Below are positions 46,215-54,425 of a DNA stretch of 64,000 nt, one piece after another (the stretch's first letter is position 1; the number at the start of each line of letters is the position of its first letter). Under the pieces are notes generated by a model, which saw nothing but the letters and a program-made list of their open reading frames with translations, did not search any database and had not been told where the DNA came from. The DNA is taken from contig MWEG01000048.1 in the NCBI GenBank assembly GCA_002070945.1, forward strand, positions 1 to 64,000. Reading direction: 5' to 3'. Source of the DNA: Lentisphaerae bacterium ADurb.Bin082. GTDB taxonomy: Bacteria > Verrucomicrobiota > Lentisphaeria > Oligosphaerales > Oligosphaeraceae. Made by a program: the position numbers and the translations under genes.

Positions 46215-46526
46215 ATGAACATCAAACCGTTGGGCGACCGTGTTCTGGTTGAGGCCATTGAGCTGCAAGAAGTCATCAAGGGCGGCATTGTCATTCCCGA
46301 CAGCGCCAAGGAGAAGCCCCAGGAGGCCAAGGTTGTCGCGGTCGGCCCGGGCAAGCGCGATGACAACGGCAAGCTCATCCCGATGGACGTCAAGGTCGGC
46401 GACACGGTGTTGACCTCGAAGTACGGCGGCACCGAGATCAAGATCGACGACAAGGAGTACAAGATTCTCAATGCCAGCGACATCCTGGCGATCGTCGAGG
46501 AGTGCTGCAAAGCTAAGTGCAAGTGA
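46215..46526 (+). CDS. groES: Co-chaperonin GroES
   Basis: A 103-residue Hsp10. It has the N-terminal [16 protein letters not shown], the mobile loop region [16 protein letters not shown] (residues 21-36) that contacts GroEL, and [24 protein letters not shown] towards the end. The C-terminus is extended by a Cys/Lys-rich tail (ECCKAKCK), which is unusual for GroES. AAGGAG lies 9 bases before the ATG. The groEL gene follows after 87 bases. Confidence 0.95.
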   Translation: MNIKPLGDRVLVEAIELQEVIKGGIVIPDSAKEKPQEAKVVAVGPGKRDDNGKLIPMDVKVGDTVLTSKYGGTEIKIDDKEYKILNASDILAIVEECCKAKCK

Positions 46527-46613
46527 TAAGACGGTTGTTGCGCTGTAGGTAGAAGCGCCACGAACAAGAAAATTACAGTTAGCCATATTATTAACTAAGG
46601 AGTACAAGCAATT

Positions 46614-48254
46614 ATGGCAGCGAAACAGATTTATTATGATGCGAAAGGCCGCCAGGCCCTTCTGAATGGTGTTGCCGCGTTGAGCAAGGCGGTTCGGACG
46701 ACGCTCGGCCCCAAAGGCCGCAATGTCATCATTGACAAGAAGTTCGGTTCTCCGACCGTCACTAAGGACGGCGTCACGGTCGCCAAGGAAGTCGAATTGG
46801 CCGATCCATTTGAGAACATGGGCGCCCAGATGGTGAAAGAAGTCGCCAGCAAGACCAGTGACAACGCTGGTGACGGCACCACGACTGCGACGCTGTTGGC
46901 CGAAGCGATTTTCCGCGAAGGTCTGCGCAACGTCACCGCTGGCGCCAATCCGATGTGCCTGAAGCGCGGCATTGACAAGGCCGTCGCCGTGATCACGGAA
47001 GAGCTGAGCGCGATGGCGGTCAAGGTTGACAGCCGCAATCAGATTGCCTCGGTGGCGAGGATTTCGGCGAACTCCGACTCTGCCATTGGCGAGATCATCG
47101 CTGACGCGATGGACAAGGTCGGCAAGGACGGCACCATCACGGTCGAGGAAGCCAAGACCATTGAGACTACTCTCGACGTCGTCGAAGGCATGCAGTTTGA
47201 CAAGGGCTACCTGTCCCCGTACTTTGTCACCAACGCCGAGGCCATGGAATGTGTCCTGGAAGACGCTCTGATCCTGATTCACGAGAAGAAGATCAGCAGC
47301 CTGCAAGACATGCTGCCGTTGCTGCAGATGGTTGCCAAGCAGGGCCGGCCGCTGCTCATCATCGCTGAAGATGTTGACGGCGAGGCTCTGGCCACGTTGG
47401 TTGTCAACAAGCTGCGCGGCACCCTGAACGTGTGCGCGGTCAAGGCCCCTGGCTTTGGCGACCGCCGCAAGGCCATGCTGGAAGACATCGCCATCCTGAC
47501 TGGCGGCGTCTGCATCACCGAAGACCTCGGCATCAAGCTTGAGAACATCAAGGCAGACCAGCTCGGCAGCGCCAAGCGCATCACAATTGACAAGGACAAC
47601 ACCACGATCGTTGAAGGCGCTGGCGAGACCAGCAAAATTGCCGGTCGCGTCAACCAGATTCGTCATCAGATCGAAGAGACCACGTCCGACTACGACCGCG
47701 AGAAGCTCCAGGAGCGTCTGGCGAAGCTGGCTGGCGGCGTTGCCGTCATCAAGGTCGGCGCTGCGACGGAGACGGAGATGAAGGAGAAGAAGGCTCGCGT
47801 CGAGGACGCTCTGCATGCCACCCGCGCTGCGGTCGAGGAAGGCATTGTCGCTGGTGGCGGCGTGGCTCTCCTGCGCGCTGCGGCCAAGGTTCTGCCGTCC
47901 CTGAAGCTGTCTGGCGACGAGGCCACAGGCGTTGACATCATCGCTCGTGCGATGGATGAACCCCTGCGCCAAATCGCCCAGAACGCTGGCGTCGAAGGCT
48001 CCATCGTCGTCATGAAGGTCAAAGAACTCAAGGGCAACCACGGCTATGACGCTGCGGCTGACAAGTATGTCGACATGTTCAAGGCCGGCATCATCGACCC
48101 GAAGAAGGTCGAACGCTGCGCTTTGCAGAATGCGGCTTCGGTTGCTGGCATGCTGCTCACCACTGAGTGCATGATCTGCGAACTGCCCGAAGAGAAGAAG
48201 GACGTCCCAGCCGGCGGCCCCGGCGGTATGGGAGGCATGGACGGCATGATGTGA
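46614..48254 (+). CDS. groEL: Chaperonin GroEL
   Basis: A 546-residue Hsp60. Motifs include [40 protein letters not shown] (nucleotide site), [18 protein letters not shown], the [13 protein letters not shown] block, and [11 protein letters not shown], ending in the Gly/Met-rich tail [10 protein letters not shown]. Its length is normal. It is closed by a strong terminator at 48322-48358. The dnaK-groES-groEL run on one strand is atypical. Confidence 0.97.
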   Translation: MAAKQIYYDAKGRQALLNGVAALSKAVRTTLGPKGRNVIIDKKFGSPTVTKDGVTVAKEVELADPFENMGAQMVKEVASKTSDNAGDGTTTATLLAEAIFREGLRNVTAGANPMCLKRGIDKAVAVITEELSAMAVKVDSRNQIASVARISANSDSAIGEIIADAMDKVGKDGTITVEEAKTIETTLDVVEGMQFDKGYLSPYFVTNAEAMECVLEDALILIHEKKISSLQDMLPLLQMVAKQGRPLLIIAEDVDGEALATLVVNKLRGTLNVCAVKAPGFGDRRKAMLEDIAILTGGVCITEDLGIKLENIKADQLGSAKRITIDKDNTTIVEGAGETSKIAGRVNQIRHQIEETTSDYDREKLQERLAKLAGGVAVIKVGAATETEMKEKKARVEDALHATRAAVEEGIVAGGGVALLRAAAKVLPSLKLSGDEATGVDIIARAMDEPLRQIAQNAGVEGSIVVMKVKELKGNHGYDAAADKYVDMFKAGIIDPKKVERCALQNAASVAGMLLTTECMICELPEEKKDVPAGGPGGMGGMDGMM

Positions 48255-48321
48255 TGTAAGCCAAACCGCGAATCGACCGGAAAACCCTCCGGTCGAAGAA
48301 ACGGCGACTAACACGCAAAAC

Positions 48322-48358
48322 AAAGCCCGCATCGGATTTTTCCGGTGCGGGCTTTTTT
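48322..48358 (+). terminator. Rho-independent terminator after groEL
   Basis: AAGCCCGCATCGGA pairs with TCCGGTGCGGGCTT (one G-T pair) around a TTTT loop and is followed by a T-run. Confidence 0.9.
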
Positions 48359-48360
48359 AA

Positions 48361-48452
48361 TGCTGAATGCTGAATGCTGAATGCTGAATGGTGAATGCTG
48401 AGGCGCATTCCATAATTCATAATTCATAATTCATAATTCATAATTCATAATT
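48361..48452. repeat. Two heptanucleotide tandem arrays
   Basis: Six units of TGCTGAA (two with one change) cover 48361-48402; six perfect units of CATAATT cover 48411-48452. Each array is 42 bases long. They directly follow the groEL terminator. The rest of the gap to 48693 holds GAGGGGC-rich and GTCCACC fragments and no gene. Confidence 0.85.
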
Positions 48453-48693
48453 CGTTAGGGGCGAGGGACGAGGGGCGAGGGGAATTACATACGGCAGACA
48501 CCATGTCCACCGCGTCCACATCGTTGTAAGGCACTACAGCTAAGTGCTGCGAACAAAGCAAAATGCGGCGTTAGGTTGCAATCGTTTTTCGCGTTATTAC
48601 TTTATAGACGATGCGATTGGAAATCGCGGCCACCGGACTCATGGTCGGCTGAGCCGATGTAGAACCATTCTTGGCAGAATACGGAGGTATTGC

Positions 48694-51600
48694 ATGCGCA
48701 TTCCCTTGTTTTTGTTGGTGCTTGGCAGCGGATTGACGGCGTTGGCGGCTGGAACGAACTTGTGGCCGGACAGCGATTTTGAGCTGTCTGGTCTGGTCGG
48801 CGAGGCGCGCAGCGGCACCAAAGCCTGTCATTTGTCGGTGGACGAGAGAGTGTATTGGCGTCATGCCGGCTTGCGTAAGATCGAGGTGGAGCCGTTTGCC
48901 ACATACGAACTGACTGCTTGGGTCAAGGGCAAGGCTGAAGACAGGCCGGGCACTGCCCTCTATGCGTATTCGTACAATTGTTATGGCTGGTTTAATGGGA
49001 CGGGCGCGCCAGTGACGGTCCAGGAGGCGGCGGACTGGACGCGGGTCAGTCGGCGCGTCACCAGCAACCGCGACGTGATTGAGATTGCGCCGTTGGTGTT
49101 CTCAAGCAGCGGTCCGGGCGAGTTCTGGCTTGATGACCTGACTATGGTGCAAGTCGCCACACCTGCCGAAACTATCGCCGAGATAACGGCGCGGCCAAAC
49201 AAGGCGACAAACGACCGTCAGCTCCTAATGTGGCATCACCTAAGCCGCGGTGACGTAGCCGCAGCAACGGCGGTGATTGACGCGCAAAACGAACGCGAGC
49301 AGGCAGAACTGGCCTGCCTATTGGCGCAGCGGGCTGAGACTCTGTCAGAGCGCCGGACACATCTGGTCGCCATGATCAGATGGAACTGCACCCAATTTCC
49401 GGAAGGGCACAAGCGCCTGGCTGAATTGTTTGATGGCTACACCGCCGCCGAGCGGCTGGCCATTTGCGCCGAGGGCATTCGGGCATATCCCGGCAAAAAT
49501 GGCAAGGTGCTGGACTGCCTGAAGCAGGTGATCGCTGCACGGCAGATGCGCCGTACCGTTGATTTTGACGAAGATGTCGCTCTGCGGCGCAGTCTGCTGC
49601 CGGAGTTGCAAAAGCTGGCGGCAGCGCGGCCTGGACTGCCTTGGAAGGGCGTGCTGGATGAGTGGGAAAAGCAGCTCGCCGCTGCTGAACAGGCGCGGAC
49701 AGAATGGCAGGCGCAGCAGGGACAGTGCGTCATCCGTTTGGGTGGGAAAGCGCTGTCGCCAACCGAACACGTCATTGTTCTCCCCTTGGCGGCAACGCCA
49801 TCGGAACGCCGCGCTGCCCAGGAGCTGGCCAATGGCCTGGAACGTCAGACCGGTGACGTCATCATTCCGGTTGTCGAGGAAGGCCAGGAGGGCGACCGCT
49901 TCCCGATTTTGATCGGCCGCAGTGCATCGCTGGAACGTCGCGGGATTACGGTGGACTATGCTGCCTTGGGCGTGGACGGCATCCACGTCGAGCTGCGGCC
50001 TGACGTCCTGGTGCTGGCTGGCGGGCAGCGCGGGGTGTTGTATTCAGTGTTTACGTTCATGGAGGAGCATCTGGGCTGGCGTTGGTTTACCGATGATTGC
50101 ACCGTGTATCCGCGCCAGGGCGAGTTGACGCCAGCGCCATTCCGCAAGGTGTATGTGCCAGCAATTGCGTATCGGATGACCAGCTCCATTCAGCTGCGAG
50201 CGCCAGAGGTCTGTGTTCCCCTCAAGCTCAACGGCCATTTGGTTAAAGCAGACGAATCGTGGGGCGGCCGAGTGTTCTATCGCGGCTGGGTGCATACATT
50301 TAACTCCCTGGTGCCCAGGCAGAAATACGCGGCGGAACACCCGGAGTACTACTCCGAGATTAACGGCAAGAGGGTCACGGATGAACGCACCCAGCTTTGC
50401 TTGACCAATCCCGATGTCCTGCGCATCGCAACCGAAACGGTGCGCGAGTGGATCGCGTCTTCGGAACCCGGCGTGTTTGCGGTCAGCGTGTCGCAGAACG
50501 ACTGGCACAACTACTGTTGCTGCGCCAAATGCCAGGCGTTGGCTGACCATGAGGGCAGCCAGTCTGGGCCGCTGCTGCATTTTGTCAACGCCATAGCTGC
50601 TGACATTGAGAAGGATTATCCGGATGTGCTGATCGACACCCTGGCGTATCAATACACGCGCAAGGCTCCGAAGTATGTCAGACCATCCCGGAATGTTCTG
50701 ATTCGGCTGTGTTCCATCGAGTGCTGCTTTGTTCACACGCTGGCGGATTGCGAGTCCAACGAGAGTTTCCGCGAGGATTTGGCAGCTTGGTCAGCGATCT
50801 GTCCGCGGTTGTTTGTCTGGGACTACACTATTAACTTTGCGCACAGCACACAGCCGTTTCCGAACTTGCGGGTGTTGAAGCCGAATCTGCAATTGTATGT
50901 CCGCCATGGCGTTACTGGCATGTATGAGCAAGGCAACATCTTCACGCGCGGCGGCGAATTCCAGGACCTGCGCGGATATCTGCTCTCTAAGCTGCTGTGG
51001 GACCAGGACTTCGATGTCGAACGCGGCATCGTTGAATTCACCGATGCCTACTATGGTCCGGCTGCGCCGTACATCCGCCAGTACATTGATTTAATTCACG
51101 ACACCATTGGCGGGGATACCACGAAGCACGTGCGGATTTATGCTTCGCCTAAGAGTTACCTGAACCGCCCAGAGATGCTGGCCCAGGCCGCTGCGATTTT
51201 CGACCAGGCCGAGGCAGCGGTCAGCCAGGATGCGACGTATGCGCGCCGCGTCGCCGTGGCCCGCATGCCCTTGTGGTACACAGCGCTTGAGCTGGGCAGC
51301 GATGCGTATGTCTGGCAGGATAACAAGTTGAAATTGCGCGACGACACCGACCCGGCGCCGTTGTTGCAACGGTTTGAGGAGACGGCAGCGGCTGTCGGCC
51401 TGACGAAGATCGCAGAAAGCCAGCGCCGGTCGTATGCCGACTGGTTGGAGAAGCACCGCAGGCGGCTGCCCGAGGTAACGCCGGTGATTCTCGCCAATAA
51501 TTTTATGCGAATGACAGTGCTGCCCGAGATCGGTGGTCGCATCTGGCGATTGCAGCTCGTTGGCAACGGTCGCGATGTGTTCAAGGTCTTTGGCGATAGT

Positions 51601-52173
51601 CGTAATGGCTATGCTCCACGAGAAGGGGGCTATGAGGAGTTCAGCACCCCGGACTATCAGTCTCCAGGATGGCTGGAGCCGTACGAGGTCGTGGAAGTCG
51701 GCGACGCCCATATCGTGCTGCGGGTAAAGTTGTCCAATCAACGGCAGATCATGCGTCGGTATGAGTTGCTGCCCGACCGGCCAGGAGTCCGGGTCGAGAC
51801 CACGATGCGCGGCTCCGGCAGCCTCGCGTTGCGTACGCACCCGGCCTTTACCATGGCCGAGCCAGCCAGCACGGTGCTGTTGCTCAAGACCAAGGCCGGC
51901 ACCTGGGACCGGCGCGAAGTGGCGACTGACAAGACCTCGAACATCTATCTCCGCGACGACTTGTGCCCGGACGGAGAATGGGGCTTCTGGGATCGCAAGA
52001 CGAACTTGGCGATGCTCAATCGCTTTGAGCCGGAGCAGGTCGACTTCTGCTACGTCAACAGCTCTCCGACGGAAAAGCGCCTGAACCTGGAGCAATGGGG
52101 CAAGGCCGGTTCCAGCGAAGTCCGCCTGATCAATGTCTATGAAATCATCCCGGACTTTAAGCCACAGTGGTAA
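48694..52173 (+). CDS. Secreted DUF4838 protein (alpha-glucuronidase-like architecture)
   Basis: A 1159-residue exported protein. The ATG at 48694 has GGAGG 7 bases upstream and begins a signal peptide (FLLVLGSGLTALA, cut near 19). Residues 20-165 resemble a carbohydrate-binding beta-sandwich. Around 350-430 is a GH67-N/GH20b-like alpha/beta domain (SERRAAQELANGLERQTGDV). DUF4838 follows at about 500-830, with HPEYYSEINGKR, VSQNDWHNYCCCAKCQ and IEKDYPDVLIDTLAYQYT. The C-terminal 200 residues look like a beta-sandwich. It probably attacks an external glycan. The Fe-S protein gene begins 50 bases after its stop. Confidence 0.75.
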   Translation: MRIPLFLLVLGSGLTALAAGTNLWPDSDFELSGLVGEARSGTKACHLSVDERVYWRHAGLRKIEVEPFATYELTAWVKGKAEDRPGTALYAYSYNCYGWFNGTGAPVTVQEAADWTRVSRRVTSNRDVIEIAPLVFSSSGPGEFWLDDLTMVQVATPAETIAEITARPNKATNDRQLLMWHHLSRGDVAAATAVIDAQNEREQAELACLLAQRAETLSERRTHLVAMIRWNCTQFPEGHKRLAELFDGYTAAERLAICAEGIRAYPGKNGKVLDCLKQVIAARQMRRTVDFDEDVALRRSLLPELQKLAAARPGLPWKGVLDEWEKQLAAAEQARTEWQAQQGQCVIRLGGKALSPTEHVIVLPLAATPSERRAAQELANGLERQTGDVIIPVVEEGQEGDRFPILIGRSASLERRGITVDYAALGVDGIHVELRPDVLVLAGGQRGVLYSVFTFMEEHLGWRWFTDDCTVYPRQGELTPAPFRKVYVPAIAYRMTSSIQLRAPEVCVPLKLNGHLVKADESWGGRVFYRGWVHTFNSLVPRQKYAAEHPEYYSEINGKRVTDERTQLCLTNPDVLRIATETVREWIASSEPGVFAVSVSQNDWHNYCCCAKCQALADHEGSQSGPLLHFVNAIAADIEKDYPDVLIDTLAYQYTRKAPKYVRPSRNVLIRLCSIECCFVHTLADCESNESFREDLAAWSAICPRLFVWDYTINFAHSTQPFPNLRVLKPNLQLYVRHGVTGMYEQGNIFTRGGEFQDLRGYLLSKLLWDQDFDVERGIVEFTDAYYGPAAPYIRQYIDLIHDTIGGDTTKHVRIYASPKSYLNRPEMLAQAAAIFDQAEAAVSQDATYARRVAVARMPLWYTALELGSDAYVWQDNKLKLRDDTDPAPLLQRFEETAAAVGLTKIAESQRRSYADWLEKHRRRLPEVTPVILANNFMRMTVLPEIGGRIWRLQLVGNGRDVFKVFGDSRNGYAPREGGYEEFSTPDYQSPGWLEPYEVVEVGDAHIVLRVKLSNQRQIMRRYELLPDRPGVRVETTMRGSGSLALRTHPAFTMAEPASTVLLLKTKAGTWDRREVATDKTSNIYLRDDLCPDGEWGFWDRKTNLAMLNRFEPEQVDFCYVNSSPTEKRLNLEQWGKAGSSEVRLINVYEIIPDFKPQW

Positions 52174-52223
52174 GCCGCAACCGGCGAGAACGTTAAGCTG
52201 AACAATGAAAGGGAATTGCAGCT

Positions 52224-53243
52224 ATGCTTACATCTGCCGACGTCAAGAAGGCTGCGTTGGAGTTAGGCGCTGATTTGTGCGGAATTGCCAGCATGGATCG
52301 TTTTGAGGGAGCACCAAAGCAGCAGGACCCGCGCTATATCTTTCCAGACGCCAAGGCTGCGATTGTGCTGGCCTTTCGTCTGCCCCGCGGATATTTTCGC
52401 GGCATTGAGGAAGGGACGTATTTTCAGGCGTACACCGGCATGGGCTACGGCCACATGAATGTGGTGCAGATGCCGATTGTGATGCGCAATCTTTGCCGTT
52501 TTTTGGAGGATGCCGGATACGAGGGCGCACCGATACCGAACATGTATTGCGGTGCCAGCGTCAGCATCCCGAAGCAAGCGGTCGACCCTACGCGCAGCCG
52601 CCCGGTGCGTCCAGGGCTGCCGTTTCCCGATGTGATGCCGGATTTTCGGATTATGGCCTACGCCGCTGGCTTGGGCGAAATCGGCTACAGCAAGATTTTC
52701 CTTACCCCGGAATTCGGCCCGTTGCAGCGTTTTGTGGCGATTCTGACTGATGCCGAGCTGGCACCCGACCCGATTTTCAGCGGTCGGATTTGCGATCGCT
52801 GCAAGTGCTGCGTCCGGGAATGCTCTGGCCAGGCGATTTCAGCGACAGAGACTGAGGCGGTGACAATTGCCGGCCATCGGGTGGAATGGGGCAAGCTGGA
52901 TGTGATCAAATGCTCTATCGCCTATCGTGGCGGCAATCCCGACTATAATCCGTTTTTTCAGCCAACGCACACGCCTGACGACTTTCACGGCTATACCGGC
53001 GGGCCAGAGATGGACAAGGCGATTCCATACGGCCGGATTGAGGGCAATAACCCGGCCTTGGAGGGCGCTCGGGGATGCTTCCGAGCCTGTTACGTCCACC
53101 TGGAGGAAAAAGGCGTCCTGACCAAGAAATTCCATAATCGCTTCCGCAAAAGACCTTCCTGGAAATTGCCGCCATTGGGAAGTGACGGCTGGCGCGGCGT
53201 CCTGGGCAAGGACAGCGACGGCAAGTTCAGCGACAAGGAATGA
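52224..53243 (+). CDS. QueG/reductive-dehalogenase-like 4Fe-4S protein
   Basis: A 339-residue protein related to the cobalamin-dependent epoxyqueuosine reductase fold. It shows ADLCGIASMDRF near the N-terminus, a cluster motif CDRCKCCVREC (near residue 190), and further cysteines in GARGCFRACYVHLEEKG near 285. There is no twin-arginine signal. AAAGGGA lies upstream of the ATG. Such proteins commonly accompany UroD-type methyltransferase genes, and this one is convergent with such an operon, 15 bases away. It may reduce or reactivate a corrinoid protein; this role is inferred. True QueG is about 370-380 residues and normally has two clusters. Confidence 0.65.
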   Translation: MLTSADVKKAALELGADLCGIASMDRFEGAPKQQDPRYIFPDAKAAIVLAFRLPRGYFRGIEEGTYFQAYTGMGYGHMNVVQMPIVMRNLCRFLEDAGYEGAPIPNMYCGASVSIPKQAVDPTRSRPVRPGLPFPDVMPDFRIMAYAAGLGEIGYSKIFLTPEFGPLQRFVAILTDAELAPDPIFSGRICDRCKCCVRECSGQAISATETEAVTIAGHRVEWGKLDVIKCSIAYRGGNPDYNPFFQPTHTPDDFHGYTGGPEMDKAIPYGRIEGNNPALEGARGCFRACYVHLEEKGVLTKKFHNRFRKRPSWKLPPLGSDGWRGVLGKDSDGKFSDKE

Positions 53244-53258
53244 CGCGCCAGCCCGGCA

Positions 53259-54383
53259 TTATGATTGCAGGCCGAACATCTTTTCCTTCAGGTCGAGGTA
53301 GTAGAGGTAGTCTTCGGGCGTTACGTTCGGTGGGCAGCGGTGGTCGCAGAAGGGAATGTAGCCGCCGCGTTCGACGTAGGGCGCCAGGGATTCCAGGTAG
53401 GCCTTGATCGCTGGCGGACCTTTGCCGAGGGCCATTTTGTCAACGCCGCCCATGATGCGCAGCTGTCCCTGGTATTTATCGAGCAGCTCGCCGGGGTGGC
53501 AGCAGCTGTTGACTTCGAAGGGGAAGAGGCAGTTGATGCCAGCCTTGAGGAAGCCTGGCAGAAGAGGGCGCACATCGCCGTCGCAGTCGGTGTACCAGAG
53601 GTCAATGCCGTGCTGGTGCAACTTGTCGCCGATGCGCTGGTAGCGCGGCACCACCACCTGATTGAAGAAGTCGAGGGTGACGATAGGGCCGCTTTTGAAG
53701 CAGATGTCTTCCCAGCCGGAGGCGTAGTCAAAGTCGATTTGGCCGAGGACTTGGTCGAGGAAGTCCTCTACGAGCAGGCAGGCGGTTTCGACCATGTCTT
53801 CGAGCATATCCGGGTAGTCGTAGATGGCGTAGGCGATGCCTTCGAAGGTCAGCATGTCGCGGATGCGGCCAATCATGGAGCCGCAGTTGACGCCGACCGG
53901 GAAGTCCCGTTCCGGCGGATAGGCTTTGCGGAGGGCGGCGACATGGACTTTGCGGGCGTCAGTGCCGCGTTGGAAGCGCAGTTCTTTTTCGCGTTGCCAA
54001 TCGTCTGGAGTGACGATGCTGGCGCGGTGGTAGACCGGTATAGTCGAATGGCCGTCTTTCGGCGTTTCCACCCAGAGTCCATTGCCGTCAAGCCGGATGA
54101 TAGTGTCGCCGCGGTCTTCAATCACCTGCGGCGGAAAGGACGGCGACATCCAGACATTGCCAGACACGATCGCGATGCGGTCGAAGTTGAAGAAGATATC
54201 GGCTTCGGCGTTGGAGGTAATGCCATTCTTGGCGAAGATATCCCATTCGGTGAAATTTTCATTCCAGTAGCCGAATTCCATATTGAAGGATCGGTCGACT
54301 GGCTGCCAGTGCATCTGTCGCCGGAAGCGTTCCCGGTCGGTCATCGTTCCTTTCCATTTGGGGCGGCAGGGGGTGATGGTCAT
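53259..54383 (-). CDS. UroD-family methyltransferase-like protein 1
   Basis: A 374-residue TIM-barrel protein of the uroporphyrinogen decarboxylase/cobamide methyltransferase superfamily. It shows MTDRERFRRQMHWQPVDR near the start (this internal ATG at 54344 also has AAAGGA and could be the true start), NMEFGYWNENF, WYTDCDGDVRPLL and IPFCDHRCPPNV. The Cys in TDCDGD and FCDHRC take the places of the zinc ligands of MtaA-type enzymes. It is the last gene of the six-gene minus-strand operon, 42 bases after the glycosidase. Confidence 0.75.
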   Translation of the reverse strand: MTITPCRPKWKGTMTDRERFRRQMHWQPVDRSFNMEFGYWNENFTEWDIFAKNGITSNAEADIFFNFDRIAIVSGNVWMSPSFPPQVIEDRGDTIIRLDGNGLWVETPKDGHSTIPVYHRASIVTPDDWQREKELRFQRGTDARKVHVAALRKAYPPERDFPVGVNCGSMIGRIRDMLTFEGIAYAIYDYPDMLEDMVETACLLVEDFLDQVLGQIDFDYASGWEDICFKSGPIVTLDFFNQVVVPRYQRIGDKLHQHGIDLWYTDCDGDVRPLLPGFLKAGINCLFPFEVNSCCHPGELLDKYQGQLRIMGGVDKMALGKGPPAIKAYLESLAPYVERGGYIPFCDHRCPPNVTPEDYLYYLDLKEKMFGLQS

Positions 54384-54425
54384 GGTTGCGTCTCCGATGG
54401 GTGATGGTGGCAAGGCTGGTTTTTT

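Noticed and set aside
46209..48332. A 707-codon open frame antisense to groES-groEL
   Set aside because: It is the mirror of highly biased codons in groEL; its product has no family features, while the plus strand encodes clear GroES and GroEL.
53265..54404. A 379-codon plus-strand frame opposite UroD-like protein 1
   Set aside because: The minus strand shows family motifs (MTDRERF, CDGD); the plus-strand product is repetitive and featureless.
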